Of a stretch of DNA of 64,000 bases, positions 1 to 11,600 are shown piece by piece (positions within the stretch are counted from its first letter, which is position 1; each line of letters opens with the position of its first letter). The position numbers were made by a program, and so were the translations under genes. The DNA is taken from the NCBI RefSeq assembly GCF_020379485.1, contig NC_063446.1, positions 17,743,525 through 17,807,524 on the forward strand. The letters are read 5' to 3'. Source of the DNA: Brassica napus (Eukaryota > Streptophyta > Magnoliopsida > Brassicales > Brassicaceae). The notes beneath the pieces were generated by a model. It ran no database searches, was not told where the DNA came from, and saw only the letters and a list, made by a program, of their open reading frames with translations.

Positions 1-1092
1 GTGATTTTCCCGGTCTCGGTACCTTCTATTAATGGAAGTACAAGATCCACCACCTCTTCCTTTATCATGAACCTCAACAGATCATCTTCATTTATGTAAC
101 TGGAAAGATACAATATCAAGTATTGTATATATGACTTAAGATGCAAACTAGAAGAAAGCAGAGTATATCTTTACTACTCACTTGCGGTTCGGCTGAGCAA
201 CATTGTTGAAGATATCATAAGCAGCAGCCACAGCTTCCATCTCATTAGTTATTTCTTTATCATGTTTCCCTCTCCTATTGATACACTCATCTAAAGTGCT
301 AGATATGGTTGAGAGACCTGAAGCTCTCACAGCTTCAATCAAAACTCGCATTGCCAAAGCAGAGACCTTCTCTCTTGTTTCATCTTGTGAACTTTTCCCA
401 TGTCAAGCACTTTCTTCCCTTTCACTGATCCATCCTCGGTGCTCATGAAGCTTAGGTGTCCCCTCTTTGGCTTGCACCCAACTCTCTCTGCTTCTTCTAC
501 ATGCGGAGGTCCCGATAGGGTCTGGAGAACGTATTGGTGGAAGACAGACTCTTGAATTCTCTCAAAGAAGTTTCTGACGTTGAACTTTGAAGCAAGTACT
601 TTCAAGGCAAACGTCTTCATCAAGAAAAGGATTGACCCCACGAGAAGCGAAACAATAGTCCAAGTTATAAGGTCGAGAAATTTTTTGGTCTTACGAGAGT
701 GTTTGTTGTCTTCCTCGAACAGAAATATCCAAGCAACAAGAACCAGGCTGAACCAAATGAAGACTTGAACATTCTTCTTCAAACCATGGAGAAAAAGTAC
801 AAAACTTTTTTTCGTAGGAGATAGTTCCTTTCTATGATGAACAATGCTAAATGCATGAACCAGTTCGTCATGAACATGCCGCTTAGCGTCACCATCACAA
901 ATACACACCATTTCCAAACTTCCAAACCCCATATTAAATGCTTGTACACCTTATCAACGGTTAAACTCACAACCAAAGTGCATAAGATGGCAACAAACAC
1001 TGCCAGTTCAAGCAAAGCCCGAAGTTTAATTCCACTTCGCTTAACTCGGTGTAGCTTAACCTTTTCGTAGATTTCCTCATTTTCGTCTATCT
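1..1092 (-). pseudogene. MSL9: MSL9-like mechanosensitive channel, 5'-truncated and frameshifted (runs off left edge)
   Basis: This is a piece of a MscS-like (MSL) plasma-membrane channel, a stretch-gated anion channel family. On the minus strand, codons from about 1092 encode the linker DENEEIYEKVKLHRVKRSG, four or five hydrophobic segments and the family motif FFERIQESVFHQYVLQTLSG, then the region before the pore. An intron is visible (donor at 181-180, acceptor at 101-100) with the next exon at 1-99; the channel pore lies outside the window. Two 2-base duplications break the frame: in a T run near 791-797 and in an AG repeat near 367-375. The long cytosolic N-terminus normally fused before DENEE is missing; only about 600 bp separate this from FLA14. 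It is most likely a pseudogene; assembly indels are the alternative for the frameshifts but not for the missing N-terminus. MSL9 rather than MSL7/8/10 is inferred from remembered similarity. Confidence 0.8.
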
Positions 1093-1605
1093 GAGAATAA
1101 CACCTTAACATTACTTTTTTTTCATACATCAAAACAACACATCTCAGAGCACAGAAATTAGAAGAAAAAAACGATCACCGGAACACTTACAACAAATAAA
1201 CTTACACTATGCATTACCCATATGACCTACACAATTGTCAGAATACACAAATCAAACAAACACATAACATCTAAATAATAAACTCCGCGCGAAGCATGAG
1301 TTACCCCCTAGTTTGAAATAAAGTCTATCGACAGTCCTAAGTTGTTGAAGGATTGACTAAATAAGGATAAGGATGGACTTATCAAAATTGACTACATTCT
1401 AGCTGTATTATGTTGCAACATCTCGCATTCTTTAAGAAGAATTATTTTTGTCAAGATCGCTAACTAGCAAACTAAAGGTAGGAAATAAAACAGTCTAAAG
1501 CCAAATATAGACGTGACAACAAGAAAAAGACAAGTTCAAATTTGGCCGAAACATAATCTTCGAAAATGTCTCTCCACCATTAATCTTGAGCTCCTCTCAA
1601 GGCGT

Positions 1606-1617
1606 GTATATATATAC
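1606..1617 (+). promoter_or_regulatory. TATA-like box of the FLA14 gene
   Basis: The run TATATATATA lies about 90 bp upstream of the FLA14 start codon, a normal spacing for a plant TATA box with a short 5' UTR. The call rests on position and composition only. Confidence 0.45.
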
Positions 1618-1705
1618 CAATCAAACATTTTATTGCAAACTCAGGCTTTGAGATCTGGATTCTACTATTGAAAATAAGGGTGAGAAATAAATAAACACCC
1701 AGAAG

Positions 1706-2548
1706 ATGGATCTCAAGGCTTCCTCTTCTCTCCTCTGTCTCGCCATCTTATTCGGTGTTTCTTCCATTGTATCAGCAGTTAACATAACCCGAGCACTCGA
1801 GAAATACCCTGAATTCAGCACCATGATCGAGCTTTTCGGCAAGACCGAGCTCACCCCTATTATCAACAAACGTCAGACAATCACCGTGCTAGCTCTCAGC
1901 AACGATGCTATCGGTTCCATCTCTGGTAGACCTGAGGAGGAGCTCAAGAACGTTCTTATGAATCATGTAGTTCTTGACTACTTTGATGAGCTCAAGCTCA
2001 AGGCTCTAAAGGACAGGAGCACATTGCTCACTACCCTTTACCAATCTACCGGTTTGGGCCAGCAGCAAAACGGTTTCCTCAACTGCACCAAAACTAACGG
2101 AAAGATTTACTTTGGGTCTGGTGTGAAAGGCGCTCCTCAAACCGCTGAATACATCACAACCGTGTTCCGCAACCCGTACAATCTCTCTGTGATCCAAATC
2201 AGCATGCCCATTGTGGCTCCTGGACTCGGATCTCCGGTTCAGGTTCCTCCACCACCACCCATGACACCACCACCGTCTCCATCTCCAAAGAAGGTTGCAG
2301 CCACTCCAGCTCCTGGACCAGCTGAGGAGGAGGATTACGCAGATTCTCCTCCTGGCGCAGCTCCAGAAACCGCACCTGCATCAGCCCCATCAGAAGATGG
2401 TTCTCCTGCTCCGGCTCCAGGGAATGCTGGTAAGAAGAAAATGGCAGCAGCTGATGAAGTTGAACCACCTACTTCTGCTTCTAACACAGCTTTGAGTTTT
2501 GGTGCCGTTCTCGTTCTCGGGTTGGTGGCTAGTTTTGCTGGGTTCTAA
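1706..2548 (+). CDS. FLA14: Fasciclin-like arabinogalactan protein FLA14
   Basis: A single-exon, 280-residue secreted cell-surface proteoglycan. Residues 1-24 form a signal peptide (hydrophobic core LLCLAILFGVSS, cleavage after SIVSA). One fasciclin domain covers roughly residues 25-165, with conserved stretches TVLALSNDAI and LMNHVVLDYFDELKL and several N-glycosylation sequons (NIT, NCT, NLS). Residues ~170-250 are rich in Pro/Ala/Ser/Thr (SP, AP and TP pairs), the expected arabinogalactan glycomodules. The hydrophobic C-terminus (ALSFGAVLVLGLVASF) fits a GPI-anchor signal. One fasciclin domain plus a GPI signal places it with the short single-domain FLAs, and the sequence matches Arabidopsis FLA14 nearly throughout. 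Family knowledge suggests a pollen cell-surface role; nothing here tests that. The ORF is intact and the first ATG follows a TATA-like run at the right distance. Confidence 0.95.
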   Translation: MDLKASSSLLCLAILFGVSSIVSAVNITRALEKYPEFSTMIELFGKTELTPIINKRQTITVLALSNDAIGSISGRPEEELKNVLMNHVVLDYFDELKLKALKDRSTLLTTLYQSTGLGQQQNGFLNCTKTNGKIYFGSGVKGAPQTAEYITTVFRNPYNLSVIQISMPIVAPGLGSPVQVPPPPPMTPPPSPSPKKVAATPAPGPAEEEDYADSPPGAAPETAPASAPSEDGSPAPAPGNAGKKKMAAADEVEPPTSASNTALSFGAVLVLGLVASFAGF

Positions 2549-3125
2549 AATGGTTTAAGACAGAGCAGAGTCGAGGACAGTTAACTGAATATGGGAATCG
2601 ACCATGGTGATATGAAGTGGATCAATACTTAACAAATTCTACTCACATTAATAAACCTCAAAATCATTTATCATTAGGGAATTAAAGTGTGATGTTCAAC
2701 AATGTGAAATTTGTACTGAGATATTGTAACCTATGTGTGTTTATCTTCATTCATCAATTCAACGTGTTACATTCGAACAATATGTGCAAGGAATTTTCAA
2801 ACTAGCCAAAAAAAAAAGAAAAATCAAATTAGCGCTATGGAAACGATTTAGTCCCAAACTAGCTTTGATGTGTTCTAAGATGGTTTAAGACAGAGCGACT
2901 CGAGGATAGTAAACTGAATATGAGACACGACCATAGAGACAACCATGGCATTATGAAATGCATAAAAATTAATAACATTTTCCACGTACTCGCATTAATG
3001 TACGTCAAAATCATTTATCATTAGGGAAAAATGAAAGGCGTGATGTTCTGTACTGTGAAATTTGCACATCGAGATTGTTACTTATGTGTATAATCTCAGT
3101 GATCCATTCAACACGATGTATCATA
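2549..3125 (+). repeat. Direct duplication of the FLA14 3' flank
   Basis: The first ~230 bp after the FLA14 stop recur as a diverged second copy at about 2876-3125. Shared landmarks are the word GGTTTAAGACAGAGC (2551 and 2882 areas), the ACTGAATATG block, AAAATCATTTATCATTAGGG, and the CCATTCAAC or TCAATTCAAC end. Only the 3' flank is duplicated; no second coding region is present. It may be a remnant of a tandem FLA14 duplication that lost its coding part. Confidence 0.75.
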
Positions 3126-3139
3126 AAAGATAACGTGTC

Positions 3140-3790
3140 ATGGACAGGGGGTTACGTAGCAACATATCGTGGATATTAGCAAAAATATCATGGATTTTAT
3201 TACGGACATTAGTGCAGCTCTTTAACTCCTATGGAAATGGTCAGAGGAGTAACTTCAACCAGAGTTCACAGTTCCAGAAACCTTACAACAATAACTTCAA
3301 CAACAGCAACAACATAAACTATGAAAATTCTTCCTACCAGAACGTGCCACCACATACTCGAGAAAACAAGATTGAAGCAATGATTGATCAAGTTCTTGAG
3401 GGTCAGCAGAAGCGTATGGTGAATGTCAATGGAAAGATAGATGTTGTCTACACTGAGCTGAATGCAAAGTTTTAGACTCTGAACACACATGTGAAGAAGT
3501 TGGAGACACAAGTAGTTCAGACAGAAGAAGCTGTTAAGAAGCAAAAAACCTTCATAAAAAGTAATGAATCACTGAAGTACCACGTGAATGTCATCATAGA
3601 GGATGATTTCTGACAAGTGGTTAAGGAGGAGAAGCTTCAGGAAGGGGATTTCGATGTCTAAAGCTCTATGAGTTTCGACGGTTCACATTGGTGTCGACCG
3701 ACACCAAGAGATGAACATCGATCGATGGAATGGGATGAACACCGATCGACATCAGATGTTCAATATCGATCGACGGAGTCTTGTTAAATG
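3140..3790 (+). pseudogene. Gag remnant of a Ty3/Athila-type retrotransposon with TCGATCGA sites
   Basis: A 111-codon open stretch (3140-3475) contains an Asn/Gln-rich segment (FNQSSQFQKPYNNNFNNSNN) followed by PPHTREN and a coiled-coil-like KIEAMIDQVLEGQQKRM, typical of the linker in Brassicaceae Ty3-type gag proteins. A stop at 3473 interrupts it, but similar sequence continues to ~3660. From 3680 to 3780 come four to five TCGATCGA-like palindromes of the sort found in the gag of the element at 18-25 kb. No LTR or pol sequence is attached. It is a decayed fragment. Confidence 0.6.
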
Positions 3791-4079
3791 GTTGCGTGGT
3801 ATTTATTCGACTGACACAGAAGTATACTAATTCTAACGCTATTCTAAGATCTTTATCATTAGGAATTGACTTGACAAAGTTTTGTGGGATTTTCCCCGCA
3901 GAACTCATGATCAACACATGTTGTTAAATAGTCATGTGGTTAACATAGATATTCTATGTTTATTTTTTGAAATAATTGGAAATGTTGTTGTAGCTAATAA
4001 ACTCTGAAAGTCTTTTGAATTACTGAGATGAACACAAAATATTTTGATGTATCAATAAACCAAGACTTGACTCTATAAT

Positions 4080-4490
4080 GTTTTCAAATAGGAAAGTGTT
4101 AGATTTAGATTTATTATGAGTTTACAACTTAAAACTAATTGGCGGTAAGTGGAATGATCATAACCTTTTATATTAGTTAAGCTTTCTTTAAATTCAAGAT
4201 GTGGAATAATTTATCTTTAATATCTTTCCTCGAGATGATGGCTATTAGCGCCAAATATCTCAAAAATTTAAGATATTAGTATAACAATTATACCAATCGA
4301 GAGGGTTATACTATGGAGTTTAAGATATTTAAGATCTAATTCTGATACCCTATTAGATTCGAATTTATCATGAGTTTCAATAAAACCAATTGGGATACAT
4401 ATAAGTGAACTAACCTTAACCCTTTATATATTAATTAAAGTTTTTTTAAAAATTTCAATGTGGAATAGTTTATCCTTAATAGAGAATAAA
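4080..4490. repeat. Diverged direct repeat of ~150 bp in AT-rich spacer
   Basis: The block at about 4095-4225 (ATTATGAGTTT ... AACCAATTGG-like ... AATGTGGAATAGTTTATC-like) recurs at about 4345-4485 with substitutions and small indels. No coding potential is seen. The spacer 3800-4080 shows nothing else recognisable. Confidence 0.5.
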
Positions 4491-5072
4491 CATTTTTGTC
4501 CTCCTAGAGTTCCTGTAATGGCTATGAGGCAGATAAAGTTCAACAAGTTTCTTTTGGATTAAGTTTCAAGGCAGGTAGTCCAGAGGAACTTACCTGGCTA
4601 TGGGCCGATGACTCCATCTACAATCTTGGTCACCAAACACTTATCAACAAGATCATATATCAGAGTTGCAGGATCAATATTGTCTTATATTCAGTATCTT
4701 CGGAAAAAAACAGACTCTGACTTTTCTGATCTGAAAAACACACAACATTTAGAAATATGCTCCTCTGTTCCTCATAACTCATTTGCAGCACCCTCCTGAA
4801 TCTTTACCATATAGAATAGTCTGCAATATATCTCTTCCATTTCAATCGGAACCTAACGACTTCAGAGCTAAACATCCAGAAATGTTTGGCAAATTCTTCT
4901 GGTTCAGTCCCAGGAACTATTAATAACATAAGAGTTAATTCAGATGAGATAAGGATTGCAAACTTCAACTCTTCCATATACAATATTCACCAAGATAATC
5001 TCCAACAAGGATGATTGATGATATTGATACATACAAATTGAATACAGTGACAACAAGAAAGGAAGAGGAAAG
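4490..5072. other. Gene-poor stretch downstream of the PsbP-domain gene
   Basis: The minus strand has two short open segments (about 4860-4920 and 4605-4680) and donor-like CAGGTAAGT near 4590, but no family is recognised and both segments hit stops. It may hold the 3' UTR of the upstream minus-strand gene or a decayed exon. No confident gene is called. Confidence 0.3.
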
Positions 5073-5786
5073 TCAAGAAGAAGAAGATACGGTCTTGAAG
5101 GAGTCCCGAAGGTGGGTTAATGTGTCTTGGTCGCGGTTCCACTCGGGCGCAGGGGCGTTGACGAAATGGGCATAGAGCTTGTTCTTAGCGCAAGTGACTG
5201 TGATCAGACTGTGCTTCCCTACTCCATCGATCTCGTACAGATAGTACACCTGCCCTGTCTCTTCATCCTTCTTCTCCTCAGACACCACTTTATCAGCGCC
5301 TGCTATCAGATCCTGGAGCTCCACGTCTGACAAGGCCAGGTTGTTAAGGATCACATCCCTCGGCGCCAGCTGTCTGAACCCCGACAAGAACGTAAGGTAC
5401 TCCTTCTCTGTCCTCTTCTTGGGGTTGTAAAATTCGCTGTCTGTCCCGTTTGTGCCCTTCTCCACCTTCGACACCAGCCTCTCCTTCCACCCCTCCGGCA
5501 CGTCGTACACATACTCCGCCGATGTCTTCCTGTCCGAGTTCCCTCCGTATCCCCCGTAGTTCGCCGCGCTAGCTGCTGTCCCGTAGTATAATTTGTAGGG
5601 TTGGTTCCCCTCACCCGCGGCAGGCAACGCCGGAACCATCGTCAGGACGGCAGTCGCGGCGACAACGGCAGAAAGAGAGGTGCGTAGACATCGCGATACT
5701 AATGCCTTGGGGAGGACCGGCGTTTTGGTGGTGGCTGAGGTTGAGGAGATGACGGGGGGAGTTGGAGAGAAGATTTTAGTGGCCAT
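5073..5786 (-). CDS. Thylakoid-lumen PsbP-domain protein (PPD family)
   Basis: A 237-residue nucleus-encoded chloroplast protein. Residues 1-~30 are Ser/Thr/Ala-rich (transit peptide), followed by the hydrophobic segment SLSAVVAATAVLTMVPALPA ending in a typical lumen-cleavage site. This indicates import to the thylakoid lumen. The rest is a PsbP/OEC23-like fold: YVYDVPEGWKERLVSKVEKG near residues 93-112, then LSDVELQDLIAGADKVVSEE and YYLYEIDGVGKHSLITVT. PsbP-domain paralogues are lumenal auxiliary proteins of photosystem assembly or NDH; this one resembles the Arabidopsis PPD group (PPD3 is my best guess), but the exact paralogue is not proven. The ORF runs without introns from the ATG at 5786. 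The 5' flank to 6006 is open but carries no recognisable domain and is probably 5' UTR and promoter. Confidence 0.85.
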   Translation of the reverse strand: MATKIFSPTPPVISSTSATTKTPVLPKALVSRCLRTSLSAVVAATAVLTMVPALPAAGEGNQPYKLYYGTAASAANYGGYGGNSDRKTSAEYVYDVPEGWKERLVSKVEKGTNGTDSEFYNPKKRTEKEYLTFLSGFRQLAPRDVILNNLALSDVELQDLIAGADKVVSEEKKDEETGQVYYLYEIDGVGKHSLITVTCAKNKLYAHFVNAPAPEWNRDQDTLTHLRDSFKTVSSSS

Positions 5787-6261
5787 ATTATTATCAGTTT
5801 AGATTTGGTTTGGATAACGTTACCATACCCACTCTCTTATTCATTTGAAACCCTCCGCTTCTTTCAGCAGCTTCGGTTTTTATATCTTCGAACAAGCCCA
5901 CAACTTTTATCATAGGGCTTCCCTCCTGATAATTTACATGAACAAAAGCGAGACGTTTGAAAAGTAACATGAACGTAGAGATAACTGAACAAGGCAATGC
6001 ATTCACTTACCTGATTAATGTTCTAAAATTACAGACCAGCTTATGCATATTGTTGTGATATACGTTGGAGAGACTAAAAGAATTGATTTGGTTATCTATG
6101 TCACCAAAGTGCGCTTACCTTTTCCGTCACACATCCGTTTAAAACTCCATGGTTAAGCGTGCTTGAGTTGGAGTAGTGGAAGGATAGATGATCTATCGGC
6201 AAGTGATTTCCGATATCGTGTGAGTAAGGCCAAAGCACGAGGAAATATCATGCGGTGATTG
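5787..6261 (-). other. 5' flank of the PsbP-domain gene
   Basis: This segment lies between the start codon of the PsbP-domain gene and the LTR boundary at 6262. It has no clear TATA box close to the ATG and no recognised coding sequence. It presumably contains the 5' UTR and promoter. Confidence 0.35.
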
Positions 6262-7425
6262 TGATATCACTCAGCTTACCCTAAGGAGTGATTTATACTC
6301 TCTTAAATAAGAGGTCGAGTTATAGTACTTAGGGATCAAATCCATAGAGAGCTAGGGTTCACAAAAAATCTAATAGTTATATGATTAAGCTAGGCTGATA
6401 GGTATTAAAGCAGTAAATATAATAAATTGCAGGGGAACAAAGTAGTTGTTCTTATGGGACTCAGAGTTGTTTGGTGGAAGGATGGTTGCTAGATCTAGGG
6501 TTTCTATTCATGTAATCATGATTATAATCTTATAGATGCCTAACAAGTTGTATGCATGATATTATAGAGCTCAAACACTTATAAATAAACCGATCGGCGT
6601 TCACTTTCTAGGTTTGTCTATTGACCAGATATAAGTATCGATCGATGATTCTAGAGGAATATCGATCGATACACTTGTTGTACCGTCGATCGATTATTCG
6701 ATAGGAATATCGATCGACGCGTTCTTAGTCAAGCTTTACGCGCATGTTGAATTGTGCTCACTAAGCTTTCTAGATCAGCTATCGCCTTACTCTAACAATC
6801 CTAGCTCAATTAGGACGGATTCATGGTGAGATTCAAGTGATGACTTGTACCAACAACTCCTAGATCAAGGTTCTAGCTACCTAAACTAGAAATACAAAAA
6901 TTAATGACAATCCTAATGATGAATATCACAACTTAGCAATATATAGTTGGGGCTAATCCCTCATAACCTATTTAAACCTTAAACCTAACAGGTGGATCTA
7001 TTCAAGCATTAAGTTTGTCACATAAATCATAGATGAATAGATATAAAATTTCAATAGATATAAAAACCAAAACCAATGGAGTTCCAGGAGGACTCTGAAG
7101 GAGTTCCTCCTTTCTCTCCTAACTAAGAACAATGAATAAAAGAAAGCGTAGCCGTCAACAATGGCTTAGAACACACATAACTAGGGTTTTAGGTCGTCCA
7201 AGGGTATTCTGGTAGTTTGTGGTTGCTTATGGGCTTCAATCGGCCATAAAATATGCTCGGCCCGTATTCTGGCATCACCGTCGATCGACAGTCCTTCATC
7301 TTCTCGACAGCTTCCTGTTGCGAGGCAGACTGGCCACTCTTCAGTAAAACATGCATAACGTCTGCTACATGATGCTGATTGACCTCAAACCAGCGGCATT
7401 GGAAATCTAACTCAAAGCTCTCCTC
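6262..7425 (-). mobile_element. Truncated LTR of the TCGATCGA retrotransposon family
   Basis: It begins TGATATCACTC like the intact LTRs at 18,124 and 23,561 and follows them through the landmarks AAGAGGTCGAGTT, GATGGTTGCTAGATCTAGGG, the four-palindrome cluster (6638-6716), GGAGTTCCAGGAGGACTCTG and AGCCGTCAACAATGGCTTA. Similarity ends near 7425, before the last ~160 bp of the LTR, where Ty3 gag sequence starts abruptly. It is a broken LTR with no partner nearby. Confidence 0.85.
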
Positions 7426-7428
7426 GAT

Positions 7429-7926
7429 AAGAAAGGACAAGATGACAATGCTTGGAAATCTTACGACTCAGAGGGAGACGAAAACCCATTTGCCCCACTT
7501 CGCCATCAACACGATCGACGCGTCAATCGTAGAAACGCCAACAACTCCAACTCAGACGAAGAACAAGATGACAATGCTTGGAAGTCATGTTTTAAACTCA
7601 ATTTCCGAGAATTCAATGGTTCGACCATAGCTGAGGAGTTATTAGGTTTGTTTGTCACTGTGAAAGAAATTCTCGAGTTTAAGCAATTCCCCTTAGATCG
7701 ATGTGTGCCTTTGATCGCCATACATTTTCGTGACCGAGCAGCCGCCTGGTGGTCACAAGTTAAAACAACACGATCTCAGCTACGCAAATCAAAGATTATG
7801 TCACGGGATAGGCTCAAACAAGAGATGAAGAAAATTTTCGTACCGTACAATTATGATCAACTAATGTTTCAAAAATTCCAAAGTCTGCGGCAAGGGACTC
7901 GATCTGTTGACGATTATGCAACATAA
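7429..7926 (+). pseudogene. Ty3/gypsy gag fragment joined to a broken LTR
   Basis: In frame on the plus strand the sequence encodes a retrotrans_gag core: FREFNGS, EFKQFPLDRCVPLIAIHFRD, RAAAWWSQVK, FVPYNYDQLMFQKFQSLRQG and TRSVDDYAT, followed by a stop at 7924. These blocks are typical of chromovirus-type Ty3 gag proteins. The 19-base word AAGATGACAATGCTTGGAA occurs twice (about 7439 and 7565), a short internal duplication. No protease or polymerase follows. The gag belongs to a different lineage from the LTR it abuts, so this is a chimeric junction from nested insertion or deletion. Confidence 0.75.
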
Positions 7927-7929
7927 TTT

Positions 7930-8664
7930 TAAGATGATCAACCGTGTGAAAGTTTGTGATACAGAAGAATAACTAACAATGTGATTTTCATTTTTAAAAT
8001 CCTTAAAAAAATAGACTGGTCTATCTAAATATATATGCTAAAAAAAATTATTAAACTATCCATAAACTTAAGTATTAATGTTTTTCATTTTTTTCCTTAA
8101 ACAAAACTTACAAAATTACCTAACGTGACTAAAGTATATATGACAATTAATGATTTTGAATGATAAAGATTTGATGAAATTTTGTTTATCATCAATTTTT
8201 GTTTAATTTTATATTATTAAAATTAATAAAAAAACAATTCACATTAACCATATAATAACAAAAATTTTAATTTTCTATATGTTATTTTTAACAAATTTTG
8301 GATTTTTTTAGTTGTAAATAAACAAGAATGATTTTTTTTGATATATGTGATCACACCAATTTAATTATATACTTAATAATTAATGACTTCTCAATTATTC
8401 AATATATATTTATTATTTATTTATTTCATAATATTAAAAGAGTTGAAAACAATTAATAGGACAAGAAATTTTTTTTTATATATAATGCTTATTCCACACA
8501 ATCTTAACCTAGTTTTCTTTTAGTAAAATGCAACTTTTTGTTTTGTTTATGGTAAAGGCAACTCTTACGAAGCCTTTTATCCCGAAACAAAAAATTTAAG
8601 AAGCCCGAGCAATATATAACTTAATGGGCTAAATGGCCCAAAGTACCGATATATTTAATGCAAG
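7930..8664. other. AT-rich spacer
   Basis: This is strongly AT-rich DNA without open frames of note between the gag fragment and the terpene synthase stop codon. It must include the terpene synthase 3' UTR and terminator; nothing else is seen. Confidence 0.4.
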
Positions 8665-11600
8665 TCAATCTAGGATAATGGGGTTAAAGAGTAAGGACAT
8701 GACACTATCAACGATTTTGGCTTTCTCGGGAGAGCCATGTCCATCTCCATATTGATACATGCATTGCGACATGCGTGCCAAGTTCATGACTGATTCCACA
8801 AAATCTTGAGGGATTAGCAAAGACCGACATTTCGTTTTCTCGTAATTCATTTCGTCCCACATGTCGTTGATTATCTGCTGCACGTGCACACATGCTTTCT
8901 CTTGGGAAGCTCCGGTCTCGTTCATGTAACACTGGATTGATTTGAGGACATCTCCTCTCTCCAATTCCTCCTACATATCAAACACATATTCATAAAATAG
9001 AAGAGTGCCGTATATCAGTTATTTTACATCTACTACATGCATATCAATAGTTTTTTTTTTTTTTTTTTTTTTTGAAAAAAATGCATATCAATAGTTCCAG
9101 TACAGATTTCTAATAAAACGATTTGCGATTCTTAGAATACGGGTGGTGGAAATTGTAAGCATAGTTTAATTCAAAAACAAAAAAAATTAATCATAGTTTA
9201 AACGCAGTTTTAATTTTAACAAAGCGTTACAGTTTTATCGGTGGTTAGAAAGTAAAGCGTTTGATGGCTGTAATGAGCATCTCCAACCCCACTCCATTTT
9301 GCAGTTTTTTTTGCAGTGGAGTTGGAGATGCTCTGAAAATGAGCCGTAAAATGACACTTAAAATTGGTGACTGTCAATCTAAAACTAAATAAACTTAGAA
9401 GAAATTGATATACCTGAGAAGTTACAAGGTCGTTGGCTAGACGGACCACAAAGGCAGAGCATCGGACAACGTCCTGTAAGTGCTCGGACAAAGTCTCCAA
9501 GACTTGAACAGAGAGTTGGTCAGAGAATACACAGTAGAAGTGAACACATATTGTTGGGACCCCGATTGATTTCCAAGCATTTTGCATGTACTCTTCCGTA
9601 TTTGGTTTGTGCCCTCTTTTGTACCATATTGCTTCTATTAAAAATGCATTGCTTACATCTGCCCACTAAAATGTAGTAGGATAATTAAAAAGGAAGATTT
9701 TCTTACAATATTTGCAGGAATTTCCATGATTTTGAAGTATGATTATTTTGTAGCAATGGTTTCTTTGGTTTACGGAACAAATTGGTAATAATATGGTAAC
9801 TAATATAACCTGATAGTTATAAGAAAATAAAAGTATACATAGATGTATATATATAATAAAGTGTCCAATAATAATAACAAAGCATGATCTTGACACATAG
9901 AGTTGATAACAAAATAATTAATATTTTTTAATTATAGAAGCAATATAATGTAGAAGTTATATTTTTCATAAATGTATATATTGTAAGTAATTAGTAGATT
10001 TGTAAGTAATTAATATATAAAACTATCAAATAAAACTATTATATAATATATTAATTCATGCATTTTATGATATATATTTATTTATATTTATATTTATATT
10101 ATTTTATATGCTTAATATTTTAAGATAATAAAAAAAACTTTGTAAGTTTCAACAATATTATTTTTAATATAAAATATATTCATATTATAAAATAAATCTA
10201 ATTAATTCTGTAATTATTTAAATTTTTAATATCTTAACAAGAATGATTTAGAAATAACTTCATAAAAAGCATAAAGGAATGAGCATATGAAAGAATATTT
10301 GTAGTTTCTAAATATTTTATTAACTGTTTTACTTACAATATTACATAATAAAGAGGTTCATGATCATCTACAATAATAGTATAAGCAAAAAAATTATACA
10401 CTTACAGACTTTCTAAGGAAAGGAATCACGTTGATGTTTTTATTTCTGAGGATATCACATCCAATGCTGTTGACTTCATTGTACACTACAAGAAAACACA
10501 ACCTCATATACTCGGGGAGTTCATCGAGACGATTTACATCCCAACTGCAACATATTTTAATAGAAAAAAAAATCGATATGTATCATGTTTACTCATAATT
10601 TAGAAAATAGCCAAAAACATTCAAGAAAGTAGAAGTGTAGGAGACTTTACCTTGCAAAGGCGGCAGTGAGGAGTTGAAGTTCTTCAAGAGTACCATAAAT
10701 ATCGTAGATGTCGTCGATAGTTGTGAGAAGTGTATATAACTTGGCCATTATTCGTCTAACGTAACCAAATTGAGGCTCTTGGATTTGTCCAATAGTCCAA
10801 AAATAATTTTCCACTATTCTATCTCTTGAAAAATGAAGTTGATTAGCTAAACCTGTCTCCCTCCACCAGCTTCACACCACATGTACATCAACAGGAATAT
10901 GATATAGTACCAATTTATACATTATTAAAAAAAAATGTTTTGTCCATGACATACATGCATAATATTCTTACAAATATTTATTAGTTTTTATCTTATTTAT
11001 TCAAAAACCAGTATAATAAATTATTATTTTTGTTCTTAAAAAATTTAAACTAAACATCAATTTATTTAAATATGATAAAATATTTTAGAAAATATATTAT
11101 ACAAATGTTTCTACTTGATTAATATTTAAATGCAAATTATTTACATCTTAATTTTTACCTTTTATAATATAAAATTCTATCAGACACCAACACAATATAT
11201 ATATATTATTTTATTTTATAAAATATGATTTTAGTTTTGACAATTTTATTATATTAATTTATAATCAGTTATCTAATAAAAAATATAAATCTAATATTAT
11301 TAACACATTATCCGTTTTAGTTATATATAAAAATTCATTAAATGTACTAATAATTTTAAAAAGTCTAATTTTTAATACGACAATTCGATGCGAAAAAGTT
11401 ACTTTCTAAACAATAATACTCCCTCCGTTCCTAAAAAATAGACTTTTTAGTATTTTCACACATATTAAGAAAACACATTAAACTACAATAATAAATGTAT
11501 CGTTTTCTGTAATTTTCAGTTTTCAATAACTTTTAACCAATAGTAATTCAATAAAATCAATTAATTTTTTTGAAGTTTACAATTTTTTCATAGAAAACAC

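Noticed and set aside
5794..6006. 70-codon frame upstream of the PsbP-domain gene
   Set aside because: No signature, and its location fits the 5' UTR and promoter; it does not join the downstream frame by good splice sites.
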